NCBI GenBank assembly: GCA_028554795.2 | Contig: CM068841.1 | Span: 25,539,308-25,603,307 of the forward strand | Direction: 5' to 3' | Length of the DNA: 64,000 nt | Source: Sinohyriopsis cumingii | Taxonomy: Eukaryota > Mollusca > Bivalvia > Unionida > Unionidae | Program-made: the position numbers and the translations under genes | Shown: piece by piece, positions 10,601 through 19,275 of the stretch | Numbering within the stretch: position 1 is the stretch's first letter | Layout of the letters: each line of letters opens with the position of its first letter | Notes under the pieces: model-generated | Database searches by the model: none | The model's input: the letters and a program-made list of their open reading frames with translations, nothing else | What the model was told of the DNA's origin: nothing

Positions 10601-11679
10601 CAGGAAGAACGGGCCTTGACGGGAACCTGGGTCAGCGTGGAATTGTTCAAAGCTCTGGACATGGGATACCAACTGTTAGAAGTGTACGAAATTTGCCACT
10701 TTCCCAAGACACAACAGTACCACAAGGGTGACCCTACTCAGAAAGGCATTTTCGCCGACTACGTGGATGCCTTTTTGAAACTGAAGCAAGAAGCCAGCGG
10801 CTATCCTTCCTGGTGTCACACTCCCGAAGACCAAATAAAATTCAAAGAGAAATACTACGAACAAGAAGGCATCTCTTTAGACCACATCGAAAAAAACGAA
10901 GGCAGGCGATCGTTTGCCAAAGTGATGTTAAATTGCTTGTGGGGTAAAATGGCACAACGACCGTGTTTACCCAAGACGGAATATTTGACAGAACCTTCCC
11001 GCTACTTTCAGATGATTCACGACAAAACCAAATACATGAAACACGTGACGTCGTTCGAGAGGATTTGATCTTGGTCAATTACGAAGAAGATCTGGACTTT
11101 GTACAAGACGACCCTTTTGGAAATGTCATCATTGCGGCTTACGTGACAGCTCATGCTCGCTTAAAATTGTACGAAGCTTTAGAACTGTTAGAAGAACGCG
11201 TCCTGTACTTTGACACGGACAGTTGCATTTACATCCATCACCCGAGTCAACAGCACCCTGACATCGAAGGAGACCGTTTAGGAGCCTGGACAGACGAGCA
11301 TCCCGACGACAAGATTCTAAGTTTCGTCAGTGGTGGTCCCAAAAATTACGGCTACGAATACCGGGACAAACAAGGAGAAGTGCACACGACGTGCAAAGTG
11401 AAAGGACTGACTCTGAATCATCGTACCAGTCGAGTGGTCAACTTTGGGGTATTGAAAGAAGCCTTGCAATCGGGAGAGGATGGAAACTTTAAAGTGACCA
11501 CCTATCAACCGAACAAGATTGTACGTTTACCCACTCACCACATCGTCAGTCGACCCTTGGAAAAAGTCTATCAAATTGTATACCAGAAGCGAGTGCGACT
11601 TCCCAATCACTTCACCTTACCGTACGGTCACGTCGGTATTGGTCTGTATATGAAAAGGAACCCTAGGCAAGATCGATAG
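7614..11679 (+). CDS. polB: Protein-primed DNA polymerase B (Polinton PolB), two frameshifts
   Basis: The replicative enzyme of the element. In order: a charged N terminus; a Cys/His-rich zinc region at residues about 340-455; the 3'-5' exonuclease with Exo I (FFDFECMQE, about 473), Exo II ([12 protein letters not shown], about 560) and Exo III (YCRSDVDIL, about 690); and the palm with motif A ([11 protein letters not shown], about 912), motif B ([13 protein letters not shown], near 10920) and motif C (YFDTDSCIY, near 11210). The full gene would be about 1,350 aa, normal for Polintons. Reading changes frame by one base near 10478 and again near 11046. Motifs A, B and C therefore fall in three different frames, and the copy as assembled cannot make a full polymerase. 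Partial relatives lie at 33922-36844 and 62342-63512. The start has a TATA box 54 bp upstream. Confidence 0.93.
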
Positions 11680-11706
11680 TTCATTGTTCATTGAAGTAAC
11701 TTACCA

Positions 11707-12107
11707 TGTCGTTGACGAAGAAGAAACCAGACTGGTTAGGAGTCAAATGTTGGACATCACCGAGACCAGGGTTTTGAGGCTTGGACACAAGAGGTGGCCT
11801 AGTATGCACGAGAGTTATTCAAGGAAAAAAGTTACTTTTCAACCTGTGTTAGTGACGGTGCCAGAAGAACCCGTCACCCAGGACAGGACTGTCGTGGACA
11901 GGCCTGAAAGACCCTTTCGGGAGGACACTTGTGTGACCTTACCCCTACTATAGAACTGGTTAGAACTTTACCCAAAACATGTTGTACAGACACTTGTGTT
12001 TATTCCACGTTGATGGTTATCATGTGCCTTTTATTCTTGTACTTAAGCCTTTGGCTTTTATGTATTTTTTGTCTTTCGTATTCATGTTTGAAAAAAACAT
12101 TCAATAA
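11707..12107 (+). other. Short reading frames after PolB, possible broken membrane protein
   Basis: An interval of about 400 bp between PolB and the ATPase. Three frames each hold a plausible piece: a Lys/Arg/Glu-rich stretch (11684-11953) and hydrophobic runs such as LLFLYLSLWLLCIFCL at about 12020-12080. One frame ends in TAA within CAATAAA at 12102-12108, a layout typical of compact viral genes. The pieces do not join in one frame, so I treat this as a possible disrupted small membrane-protein gene. The AATAAA at 12103-12108 is a likely 3' end for the polymerase transcript. Confidence 0.3.
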
Positions 12108-12123
12108 ACGTGTTCTGAAAAAG

Positions 12124-12130
12124 TATATAA
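12124..12130 (+). promoter_or_regulatory. TATA box for the ATPase gene
   Basis: TATATAA, 55 bp before the ATG at 12179 and directly after the poly(A) signal of the preceding transcript. Confidence 0.6.
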
Positions 12131-12178
12131 ACTCTTGTCTTGTTTGTTTTTCGTGTCACAAGTGACATTTCTCACACC

Positions 12179-12922
12179 ATGGCTACCTCTGCTGTCTCTG
12201 CTCCCTCTTTCTCTACTGTCAAAGTCATCGACGAACACTTAGATCGTGCCAGTTGGGAGGCTTTGTATCTTCGCCATCCTTTTAACATGCTCATTGCTGG
12301 ACCTAGCGGTTCAGGCAAAACCGAATTCGTCAAACGTTTGATCGAACATAAACATCATTTGATTGATCGATCCCCTCAACGAATCGTGTGGTGTTACAAA
12401 GAGTGGCAATCGGCGTACAGCCTCTTGCGAGAAAGTCAAGGCGATTCCATCGTGTTTGTGGAAGGCATTCCTAAAGAAGACGATGGCATCGTCTCTGACT
12501 CCCGTCTAACCCATTTGGTCATTTTCGACGACATGTTAGGAGAAGACGAAGAAGAAATTAAACTGTGGTTCACGCGCAAAGGGCATCACCGTAATGCCAG
12601 TGTCGTTTACATCACCCAAAATTTGTTTCAACAAAGTAAAGCCCATCGCACCATCAGTCTCAATGCGCATTACGTGGTCTTGTTTAAAAGCCCTCGAGAT
12701 AAATCGCAAGTGCAAGTCTTAGCCAAACAGTTAGGAACGCCTTGGTTGACTCAGGCGTACGACGATGCCACTCAAACTCCACACGCCTATTTACTCGTCG
12801 ATTTGAAACCTACGACTCCCGAGGATTTGCGATTTCGTACCCACTTGTTTCACCACTGGTGCCAAGACGGAGGGCCTGTCCTGTACACGTCTCCGTCCTC
12901 GACTTCATTTCACTCCCCATAA
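12179..12922 (+). CDS. Genome-packaging ATPase (A32/FtsK-HerA family), 247 aa
   Basis: Walker A (GPSGSGKTEFVKRLI, residues about 41-55) is followed by Walker B (LVIFDDMLGE, about 113-122) and an Asn/Gln-containing sensor region (VVYITQNLFQQ). This is the order of poxvirus A32-like packaging ATPases, which pump DNA into the capsid and are found in all Polintons with capsid genes. I chose the ATG at 12179 because it follows the TATA box and gives MATSAVSAPSF; an upstream alternative lies too close to the TATA. The frame is intact. It belongs with the capsid genes downstream. Polinton 2 lost this gene by deletion; a distant homologue of the other Polinton type is at 50451-51101. Confidence 0.92.
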   Translation: MATSAVSAPSFSTVKVIDEHLDRASWEALYLRHPFNMLIAGPSGSGKTEFVKRLIEHKHHLIDRSPQRIVWCYKEWQSAYSLLRESQGDSIVFVEGIPKEDDGIVSDSRLTHLVIFDDMLGEDEEEIKLWFTRKGHHRNASVVYITQNLFQQSKAHRTISLNAHYVVLFKSPRDKSQVQVLAKQLGTPWLTQAYDDATQTPHAYLLVDLKPTTPEDLRFRTHLFHHWCQDGGPVLYTSPSSTSFHSP

Positions 12923-12930
12923 AAAAAATC

Positions 12931-12937
12931 TATAAAA
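12931..12937 (+). promoter_or_regulatory. TATA box for the basic protein gene
   Basis: TATAAAA, 9 bp after the ATPase stop codon and 48 bp before the next ATG (12979). Confidence 0.55.
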
Positions 12938-12978
12938 ACCTCAGACCCTTTTTCGTCTGTCTCACTCTCAGTGCGAAC

Positions 12979-13899
12979 ATGACGTCCCTTCAGTTGCATC
13001 TTCCCGTCAAATTGATTCGTGCCTTGTATGGCATCAGTCGAGAAAAAGATCAACAAACTCGAGCTCATGTCTTAGAAGCTAGTCTCAAAGAAGTCTTACG
13101 ATGGTTCACGGTGACGGCACGTCAATTACTCCAAGGAATCATTCAGATTCCTCATCAAACCAATCGCTTTTTCGATCGAAACAAAGACGCTTTGGTCCAA
13201 CTGGCCGATCCCCGCATCGACACTCAAACCAAAAAACAAATCATTTTGAAACCTGGAGGGAGCGGTACTCTAGGAGGGGTCATCATTCGCTCACTCTTAA
13301 GATGGGATCCTAATGCCCCCAAAGTTATCCCCAAGACAAAAGTCCAACGAAGCCCCAAGAAGAAAAAGACCAGGTCCCCAAGGAGAACTTCTCCAGTGGC
13401 AGGACCCTCCTCTGACCAGACACCACCACCACCCCAGAAAAAGAAAAGAAGCCCCCAGAAAAAGAAAAGTCCACAGAAAACTAGTCGCAAGAGAGGCACT
13501 TCGGCCAGGACGCAACCTTACACTCGCAAACCACGACCTGCCACGGCGGTGACTGCGTCTCCGGCAACTTCACGTTTGTCCACTTCTCCGTTAATGACAC
13601 CCAGAACTGAAGAGTACTTGGAGACGTTGATCACACCAAGAACTTCTCCGTTGATGACCCCCAAAAGAACTTCCCCAGTGGCAGGACCCTCCAATTTAGT
13701 GGCAGTGGCTGCTGCTCACAAAGTACCTTCTCCCAAAATCAAAGTTCAAGAAAGATCGGGCATGTTACAAAGTTTGCTGGATTTGTCCAAGCAAGAACTG
13801 GCTCGATTTAGTCCGTTACGTACCCCTGCACGACGTGTCATGCCTGTCCTCAAACTAATACGACGTAAAGACAATCAGTGGCGACGCGTTCCAGTATAA
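12979..13899 (+). CDS. Basic Ser/Pro/Lys-rich protein, 306 aa, likely core or DNA-binding
   Basis: The family is not firmly recognised. The N-terminal 110 residues look globular (MTSLQLHLPVKLIRALYG, with ARQLLQGI and GGSGTLGGVIIRSLLR). The rest is low-complexity and strongly basic, with SPKKKK, SPQKKK, repeated RTSPVAGPS and TSPLMTP phrases, resembling histone-tail or adenovirus core proteins in composition. The start at 12979 lies 48 bp after a TATA box; longer in-frame starts lie inside the ATPase gene. It stands between ATPase and the pX-like gene, where other Polintons carry small virion proteins. A DNA-condensing core role is inferred from composition only. The gene is absent from Polinton 2, within its deletion. 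Confidence 0.65.
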   Translation: MTSLQLHLPVKLIRALYGISREKDQQTRAHVLEASLKEVLRWFTVTARQLLQGIIQIPHQTNRFFDRNKDALVQLADPRIDTQTKKQIILKPGGSGTLGGVIIRSLLRWDPNAPKVIPKTKVQRSPKKKKTRSPRRTSPVAGPSSDQTPPPPQKKKRSPQKKKSPQKTSRKRGTSARTQPYTRKPRPATAVTASPATSRLSTSPLMTPRTEEYLETLITPRTSPLMTPKRTSPVAGPSNLVAVAAAHKVPSPKIKVQERSGMLQSLLDLSKQELARFSPLRTPARRVMPVLKLIRRKDNQWRRVPV

Positions 13900-13901
13900 A
13901 A
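13895..13901 (+). promoter_or_regulatory. TATA box overlapping the preceding stop codon
   Basis: TATAAAA whose TAA is the stop codon of the basic protein gene (13897-13899). It lies 64 bp before the ATG at 13959. Confidence 0.55.
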
Positions 13902-13958
13902 AAGGCCTGTGACCAAGTCGGGTATCAGTGTTTTTTTGATGCTCCTGAAGACTCAAAG

Positions 13959-14344
13959 ATGTCACCCTCCAGAAAACCCCAAGGAAAGAAAAGGAAAGGA
14001 CTGCCACCACGTTTAGCCAAACATGGGGACATGTTATCTGTCCTGTCCAAAGCTTCTCCACCCCTACGAAAAAAACTCATTCAAACAGCCTCCAAAGAGG
14101 TCATCGATACCGTGTGCGAATGTTGTTTGAACGTTTTGAAAGGCACGTTCCTTTGTCCAAACACCAGAAACAATGCTTAGGCAAACATCGTCACGTTCTT
14201 CGCCAAATGGTTCAAAAGAAAATTCCCATTCGTCAAAAAAAGAAGATGTTAGTGCAACGTGGAGGTATTTTACCTCTCTTGTTAGGCCCCATACTGAAAG
14301 GAGTCTTGGGAACCATGTTGGGAGGACTGGTGGGAGCAAGATAA
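13959..14344 (+). CDS. pX/mu-like small core protein, one frameshift
   Basis: The N-terminal part (MSPSRKPQGKKRKGLPPRL, then MLSVLSKASPPLRKKLIQ and VIDTVCECCLNVLKG) matches a small basic protein that recurs in Polintons. At about 14148 the frame shifts by one base. The C-terminal part (VPLSKHQKQCLGKHRHVLRQ, then KKKMLVQRGGILPLL and GPILKGVLGTMLGGLVG) continues in the second frame to 14344. The basic stretch followed by GGILPLL and a Gly/Leu hydrophobic segment resembles the adenovirus pre-core protein X (mu), a DNA-condensing peptide; that parallel is from family knowledge and short. As assembled the gene is broken by a single one-base gap. Confidence 0.7.
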
Positions 14345-14392
14345 AAAGGCCTCGGAAGTTCCAAGATCTCAGAATCGACCCCTGACAACCCC

Positions 14393-15031
14393 ATGGAAGG
14401 ACGAAAACTAGCTTTAGTACCTTACAAACAATGGATGGAATACCATCGGTGGCAAGAACAACACACCCCGCATTTACCTCCCAATCCCCATTTGAGCGAG
14501 ATGTCCCAGTTACAACACGAATTGCAGTCCTTGATGGATCGCCAAGATTTGTCCGAAACAGAAAAATCGCAAAAGTACGGTCAACTCTTGCAACGACTGC
14601 AACTCTTTCACCAGAAAGCTTTAGACGAAACAGCTCTACCCACTCTGAAAGATTTTAAGACCTTGATGAAAAGTCCAGCACCATCACCAGTACCAGTACC
14701 AGTACCACCAGTACCCGTGACCAAGACAGAAAAAGGAGAAGAAGAGAAAGGGTTTCAAACTCCACCAGAAAAAGTACGGAAGTTAACAACACCACCTACC
14801 TCCAGAATTGGATGGATTAAAAAGATGATGGCCACCCCTTCTTCCTCACAAGAGAAAAAGAAAGTGAAGACAGAAGTGAAGACAGAAGTGAAACAAGAAC
14901 CGATATCTCCCGCTCAGACATCCTTCTCCTCTTCGACACCGATTGCTGGCCGCACACGCAAAGCATTGCAATCCAAGAAAATACCCCAAGAAAAAAAGAG
15001 TAGCATCCTCCAAGAGTGGGTGTCTTATTAA
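14393..15031 (+). CDS. Conserved Polinton protein of unknown function, 212 aa
   Basis: It starts MEGRKLALVPYKQWMEYHRW. Next is a helical segment with LQHELQSLMDRQDLSETEK and KYGQLLQRLQLFHQKAL (residues about 40-80), then a Pro/Val-rich spacer (PVPVPVPPVPV), a Lys/Glu-rich region with two KTEVKTEVKQEP-like repeats and a basic end. The K-x-LVP start followed by an LSE.EK...YGQLLQR helix recurs in proteins of other Polintons, always between pX-like and integrase genes, so I take it as a conserved structural or core protein. A weak TATA (GATAAAAA, about 14340-14347) lies 52 bp before the ATG and overlaps the stop of the previous gene. Intact frame. Confidence 0.65.
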   Translation: MEGRKLALVPYKQWMEYHRWQEQHTPHLPPNPHLSEMSQLQHELQSLMDRQDLSETEKSQKYGQLLQRLQLFHQKALDETALPTLKDFKTLMKSPAPSPVPVPVPPVPVTKTEKGEEEKGFQTPPEKVRKLTTPPTSRIGWIKKMMATPSSSQEKKKVKTEVKTEVKQEPISPAQTSFSSSTPIAGRTRKALQSKKIPQEKKSSILQEWVSY

Positions 15032-15054
15032 CACACCAACCAACACAAAAAAAA

Positions 15055-16164
15055 ATGGAAAAAGTCTTAGCCAGCATTTACTACGATCCCTCGCATCCTG
15101 CAGGTTACGCAGGAGTTCAAAAATTGTATCGTGCTGCCAAAACGCGACTGAAAAGTCTCCGTTTACCTCAAGTGCAACGATGGTTACAAGAACAAGCTAC
15201 CTACACTTTACACAAACCCATTCGACGCAAGTTTGCCAGAAGTCGCACCCGAGTGGAAGGCATCGATCATCAATGGCAAGCCGATTTAGCCGATGTCTCT
15301 CATTTGGCCAGCTACAATCGTGGCTACAAATATTTGTTTTGTGTCATCGACGTCTTTTCCAAATTTGCCTGGGTCGTGCCCTTGACTTCCAAATCGAGCA
15401 GCGAGTTAGTGCGAGCCCTGCAACGGGTGTTGAAACAAAGCGGTCGTCACCCTCTTCGATGGCAAACGGACAAAGGCACCGAATTTCTGAACCAAGCTTT
15501 CCAAAAAGAATTAAAGAAACGTGACATTCATTTTTTTACCACCGAGAATCCCGAAACCAAAGCCAGCATCGTGGAACGTTTTCAACGTACTTTGAAAGAA
15601 CGCATGTGGAAATAGTTTACGCATCACCACACTCTGAAGTACATCGACATCTTACCGCACCTGGTGCAAGCGTACAACCAATCTTACCATCGAAGCATCG
15701 GACGTGCCCCGCAAGACGTGACTCCCGACAACGAAGTGTTGGTGTTTGAGCGTCTGTTTGGTACGTCCCCGACGAGGGCTGTCCCCGAGAAAAGTGGAAT
15801 GTTGGCCGTAGGAGATTGGGTGCGCATTGGCGAAACCAAACGCACTTTCGACAAAGGTTACTTACCTAACTGGACGACCGAATTGTTTCGCGTCACTGGA
15901 CTAGTGCATGGCCGTCATCCTGCCGTCTATAAATTGGAAGACATGAACGGAGAAGTGCTCAAAGGAACGTTTTATTTGCCCGAGTTACAACGTGTCACCA
16001 AAAAAGAAGACGACGTGTACGACATCGAAAGCATTCTCGAACGCAGAACCCGTAAAGTGGGCAAACGACGTGTCAAAGAAGTCAAAGTACGTTGGAAAGG
16101 ATATCCACCCAGTTTTGATTCTTGGATCGACGCTTCGCAAGTCATCGACTATAAAAAGAAGTGA
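15055..16164 (+). CDS. int: Retrovirus-like integrase with chromodomain, internal amber stop
   Basis: The catalytic core is recognisable: first Asp in WQADLADV, second Asp in RWQTDKGTEF, Glu in KASIVERFQRTLKE, with 34 residues between the last two. An SH3-like segment (MLAVGDWVRIGE to LPELQRV) and a C-terminal chromodomain (YDIESILERR, VRWKGYPPSFDSWI) follow; chromodomains may steer integration to marked chromatin. A TAG at 15613-15615, right after the catalytic core (KERMWK), interrupts the frame. The same frame continues without other breaks to 16164, so one substitution separates this from a full-length enzyme. Start chosen at the ATG giving MEKVLASIYY. No HHCC finger is obvious. Integrase is lost from Polinton 2; a class B relative is at 51624-52574. 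Confidence 0.92.
16151..16158 (+). promoter_or_regulatory. TATA box at the 3' end of integrase
   Basis: TATAAAAA overlaps the last integrase codons. It is only 19 bp before the ATG at 16170, so it may serve the membrane protein and penton transcripts by a start downstream of that ATG. Confidence 0.4.
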
Positions 16165-16169
16165 CCATC

Positions 16170-16589
16170 ATGCCCTTTCACACAGTAGACGCAGCTTCGT
16201 CGACCACTCCTCCTTCACCTAGTTCTTCTGTGCAAGATTTACAAAAACAACCCTTGTGGGTGTGATGTGGAGAACGTGTGCCTAAAACGCAAATCGTCTT
16301 TTTCTGCCAAATCTTCGTGGTGTATTGTGTCATCGGGGCAGCCATCGCCAATTTGAGTTTGCAACAAGGAGACAAACAATTGTGGACCATTTTATTGAGC
16401 AGTTGCATCGGTTACCTGCTTCCTAATCCCTCCCTGAAATTCACCTCGAACGGGAACCCCGGGAACCTTGTGTCCAGTGCCAGTGCCAGTCACCACTTCA
16501 ACCACAACCAGAACCCCATTTTAGACGGAGACACGCCTCTGACGTCCAGTAATATCCCCTCGGACAGCCACAGAACTCTGGAATTATGA
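16170..16589 (+). CDS. Small two-segment membrane protein of Polintons, in-frame TGA
   Basis: A polar N terminus (MPFHTVDAASSTTPPSPSSS) runs to a TGA at 16263-16265. The same frame then continues with two hydrophobic segments (VFFCQIFVVYCVIGAAIANL and LWTILLSSCIGYLLPNPSL) and a polar tail. A protein with the LWxxLLSSCIGYLLPxPxL ending recurs in many Polintons next to the penton gene and is likely a virion or host-membrane protein. The end overlaps the penton start by 4 bp (ATGA), suggesting coupled expression. No ATG exists between the TGA and the hydrophobic part, so this copy probably lacks a functional product. Confidence 0.6.
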
Positions 16590-17515
16590 GTCACCAAAAC
16601 CAATTTTACTTAACCTTACCCAGTGACAGTTCCATGGAGGTGTTTCCCAAGAACACGTTGTGCTGTTACACGGCCAAATTACCTCAAGCCATCCAGTTAG
16701 ATCACGAAGCCCATTGGGAAGTGGCTTTAGTAGAAATGATTCACCCGACCCAAGTCCTCAATGTCCTTCCCAATCAAAATTTTATTGATGTGGAAGTTCA
16801 TGACGAGCAAATGCAACAGTGGATGGATAGCAATGTCAAATATGACAAGAAAACCCGTACACAAAATCAAAAGTACACCACCTATCACTTGTTCATTCCC
16901 CGAGGCTATTATTTTAGTGGTCAACATTTGGTCAGCACCATAACCTCCAGGTTTAATGTCGTGTTTCTGAAAGCTTTGGAGCATGTCAACAAAAGTGTCA
17001 CCATGGAGTACCACAAAACAGCTCGTCGCTTCTTGATGAAATTTGAACGGAGTAAAATCATGTCCATTTTATTTTGTCCTGAATTGTTTGACATGTTGGG
17101 CGGAGACATGGACATGAGAAAGACCATGATCAAGAAAAACGAATTACCCATCGTTTACGACAACGAGTCTTTTAGCAAGTTATTTCGTGCCCCGGTAGAA
17201 CTGAACCAAGGACTGAATTTGATGTTTGTGTACTCCGATGTGGTGGAGTATAACGTGGTGGGACACACCTCCGTACCGTTACTGCGTGTCATTCCTTTCA
17301 AAGTAGATTCTGCCACGGGCGCTGACGAGGAAGGTGGAAACACTTACCACGTCCACCGCGAATTTGTCCATCCTCACTATTTGCCTGTCAGCAAGTCGTA
17401 TTTGGACACGGTCAACATTGCTATAAAAGGAGATCTGGGACAAAATATTCCATTCACCAAAGGAAAAGTCACGGTGAAACTCCATTTTCGAAAACGGTTC
17501 TCTCACGACTCGTAA
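16586..17515 (+). CDS. Penton (minor capsid protein), 309 aa
   Basis: The start (MSHQNQFYLTLPSDSSMEVF, then NTLCCYTAKLPQAIQL and WEVALVEMIHP) is the signature of the Polinton minor capsid/penton family, a single jelly-roll protein that caps the five-fold vertices of the icosahedral shell. Intact and of normal family length. It overlaps the membrane protein gene by 4 bp and is followed 7 bp later by the pVI-like gene. A TATA box for the next gene lies inside its 3' end. The Polinton 2 remnant (36846-37331) starts in the middle of this gene because of a deletion. Confidence 0.88.
   Translation: MSHQNQFYLTLPSDSSMEVFPKNTLCCYTAKLPQAIQLDHEAHWEVALVEMIHPTQVLNVLPNQNFIDVEVHDEQMQQWMDSNVKYDKKTRTQNQKYTTYHLFIPRGYYFSGQHLVSTITSRFNVVFLKALEHVNKSVTMEYHKTARRFLMKFERSKIMSILFCPELFDMLGGDMDMRKTMIKKNELPIVYDNESFSKLFRAPVELNQGLNLMFVYSDVVEYNVVGHTSVPLLRVIPFKVDSATGADEEGGNTYHVHREFVHPHYLPVSKSYLDTVNIAIKGDLGQNIPFTKGKVTVKLHFRKRFSHDS
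17422..17429 (+). promoter_or_regulatory. TATA box inside the penton gene
   Basis: TATAAAAG about 100 bp before the ATG of the pVI-like gene. The same bases with the same neighbours (ATTGCTATAAAAGGAGATC) are kept in the decayed Polinton 2 at about 37241, where the surrounding coding sequence is broken. Confidence 0.5.
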
Positions 17516-17522
17516 GTAAGTC

Positions 17523-17939
17523 ATGTATCCAGTGTACCGAGGGGTTGCTCGACAGCGAGGACACGGCTTAGGAGATATGTTAAAATCGGCCTTTCGTTCG
17601 GTGGCCCCAGTGTTGAAACCGATGGTGACCCGCGGATTGCACGCCTTGAAAGATGCGGCACTGACGCAAGGCAAAGAATTTCTCCAAAATGTCATCATCG
17701 ACAAACAAGACCCTAAAGAAGCCTTCATGAGGGCAGGCAAAAATGTCTTGCTGCAAACGGGCAAAGACATTTTAGGCCAACGAGAAACACCTATAAATGC
17801 CCTGCACGCTACCGAGTCAGGCATTCAGCAAGGACAAGGCAGAAAGAGACGACGAAGAAAACACCCTTTCACCAGACTTCAAGCGAGAAAGGCCAAGAAA
17901 AGAAGAACCGTTCGAGACTTAGACGTTTTCGATTATTGA
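17523..17939 (+). CDS. pVI-like minor virion protein, 138 aa
   Basis: It begins MYPVYRGVARQRGHGLGDML followed by KSAFRSVAPVLKPMV, a Gly-rich amphipathic start typical of the small protein placed between penton and capsid genes in Polintons, which has been compared with adenovirus protein VI (membrane lytic, capsid interior). It ends in a strongly basic tail (GRKRRRRKHPF, ARKAKKRRTVRDLDVFDY). Intact frame; 7 bp after penton and 17 bp before the capsid ATG. Homologue with breaks at 37340-37780. The pVI comparison rests on position, size and composition and is tentative. Confidence 0.7.
   Translation: MYPVYRGVARQRGHGLGDMLKSAFRSVAPVLKPMVTRGLHALKDAALTQGKEFLQNVIIDKQDPKEAFMRAGKNVLLQTGKDILGQRETPINALHATESGIQQGQGRKRRRRKHPFTRLQARKAKKRRTVRDLDVFDY
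17792..17798 (+). promoter_or_regulatory. TATA box inside the pVI-like gene
   Basis: TATAAAT about 165 bp before the capsid protein ATG at 17957. Confidence 0.35.
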
Positions 17940-17956
17940 GAAAAAAGAGACAAAAA

Positions 17957-19270
17957 ATGATGCACCGAGAATCTTGCGCTTGTTCCAAGACGGAACTGGA
18001 TCTGTTTGCCATGCCCTCCACGATGATGACGATGCAAGAATCCCAGTGGGTGGAATTTCACCCCGTCTCCTCACTGACCGATTCCGCTCCCATCGAGTTT
18101 GAAATCAAAGGACAGCCCGAAGATTACATCGATCTGAATAGCAGTTACTTGTACCTGAAAGTCAAAATTCTAGATAAGACTGGAGGTGCTATAGACGATG
18201 AAGCAGTAGCTCCCGTCAACAATTTCATGCATTCCTTGTTCAGTGGAGTGGACTTGTACTTGAATAACAAACTGGTCAGTAGCAGCATGGATACTTACCC
18301 TTATCGTGCCTACCTGGAAAATCTCTTGACGTACGGAATAGATGCCAAGAACACTCATCTCAATGCCTGTGTGGTATGGGAAGCTGACGAACCTACCAAG
18401 TTTGAAATATTGGAAACTGATGAAAAGAAAGACAACAATGATGGATTTGTAGAACGAAGAAAGAGAATCACGGGAGCCGACACAAGTTTAGAACTGATGG
18501 ATCGTTTGCATTTGGACATGTGGTTGCAAGAAAAGTATTTGCTGAACGGGGTGGATGTCCGCCTGAGACTGAATCGTAGCAGTGCCGCTTTCCATTTGAT
18601 GGCTGATAGTGACGGTTACAAAACCAAAATCCTAGAAGCCAGACTCTACGTACGCCGTGTGGAAGTGTTACCTAAAGTGGGAAACGACATCAGTCAGACG
18701 TTGAGTAGAACGACCGCCAAGTATCCAATACGACGCGTGGAAGTGAAAACCTTCACCATTCCCAAGGGACAGCGATCCATGATCGAAGATCATCTGTTCC
18801 AAGGACAGTTACCCAAACGTTTGATCGTTGGTATCGTCGAGAATACAGCCTTCAACGGAGCTGCCGAAAAAAATCCTTTCTACTTTCAACACTTTGGCGT
18901 GTCCAAAATCGAAGTCAGTCGCGATGGCAAGACCTTGTGTACCCGACCTTCCGAACCTGACTTTACCAAGAAGAATTACTTGAGATCGTACTTGTCCCTG
19001 TACGAAGCCACCGGACAGTTAGGAACCAATACCAGTCACGGTATTACGTACGAGGATTATGCAGGAGGCTACGCTTTGTGGGCTTTCGATTTCACTCCAG
19101 ACCAAGGCAGCGACGAGGGACATTTCCACCCTATAAAATCCGGCCAGATTCGTGTGGAAATTCAGTTTAAAGACCGAGACCCTGATGAAACGGTGAACGT
19201 CATCCTGTATGCAGAATTCGATAATGCCATAGAAATCAACAGTTTGAGAGAAGTCATCCTAGATTACTAG
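17957..19270 (+). CDS. Major capsid protein (double jelly-roll), 437 aa
   Basis: MMHRESCACSKTELDLFAMP opens a protein with the usual Polinton capsid order: WVEFHPVSSLTDSAPIEFEI, EDYIDLNSSYLYLKVKI, APVNNFMHSLFSGVDLYLNN and DTYPYRAYLENLLTYG, then a second half ending NVILYAEFDNAIEINSLREV. This fold builds the icosahedral shell. The frame is intact. I chose 17957 because the Polinton 2 copy begins MMHKESCACF at the same place. A TATA-like box lies inside the preceding gene and another for the next gene lies at 19132 inside its own 3' end. It is the last core gene before AATAAA signals at 19379 and 19475. Confidence 0.93.
   Translation: MMHRESCACSKTELDLFAMPSTMMTMQESQWVEFHPVSSLTDSAPIEFEIKGQPEDYIDLNSSYLYLKVKILDKTGGAIDDEAVAPVNNFMHSLFSGVDLYLNNKLVSSSMDTYPYRAYLENLLTYGIDAKNTHLNACVVWEADEPTKFEILETDEKKDNNDGFVERRKRITGADTSLELMDRLHLDMWLQEKYLLNGVDVRLRLNRSSAAFHLMADSDGYKTKILEARLYVRRVEVLPKVGNDISQTLSRTTAKYPIRRVEVKTFTIPKGQRSMIEDHLFQGQLPKRLIVGIVENTAFNGAAEKNPFYFQHFGVSKIEVSRDGKTLCTRPSEPDFTKKNYLRSYLSLYEATGQLGTNTSHGITYEDYAGGYALWAFDFTPDQGSDEGHFHPIKSGQIRVEIQFKDRDPDETVNVILYAEFDNAIEINSLREVILDY
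19132..19138 (+). promoter_or_regulatory. TATA box inside the capsid gene
   Basis: TATAAAA about 144 bp before the ATG at 19276, the stub of the gene that precedes the protease in Polinton 2. Confidence 0.4.
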
Positions 19271-19275
19271 AAACC

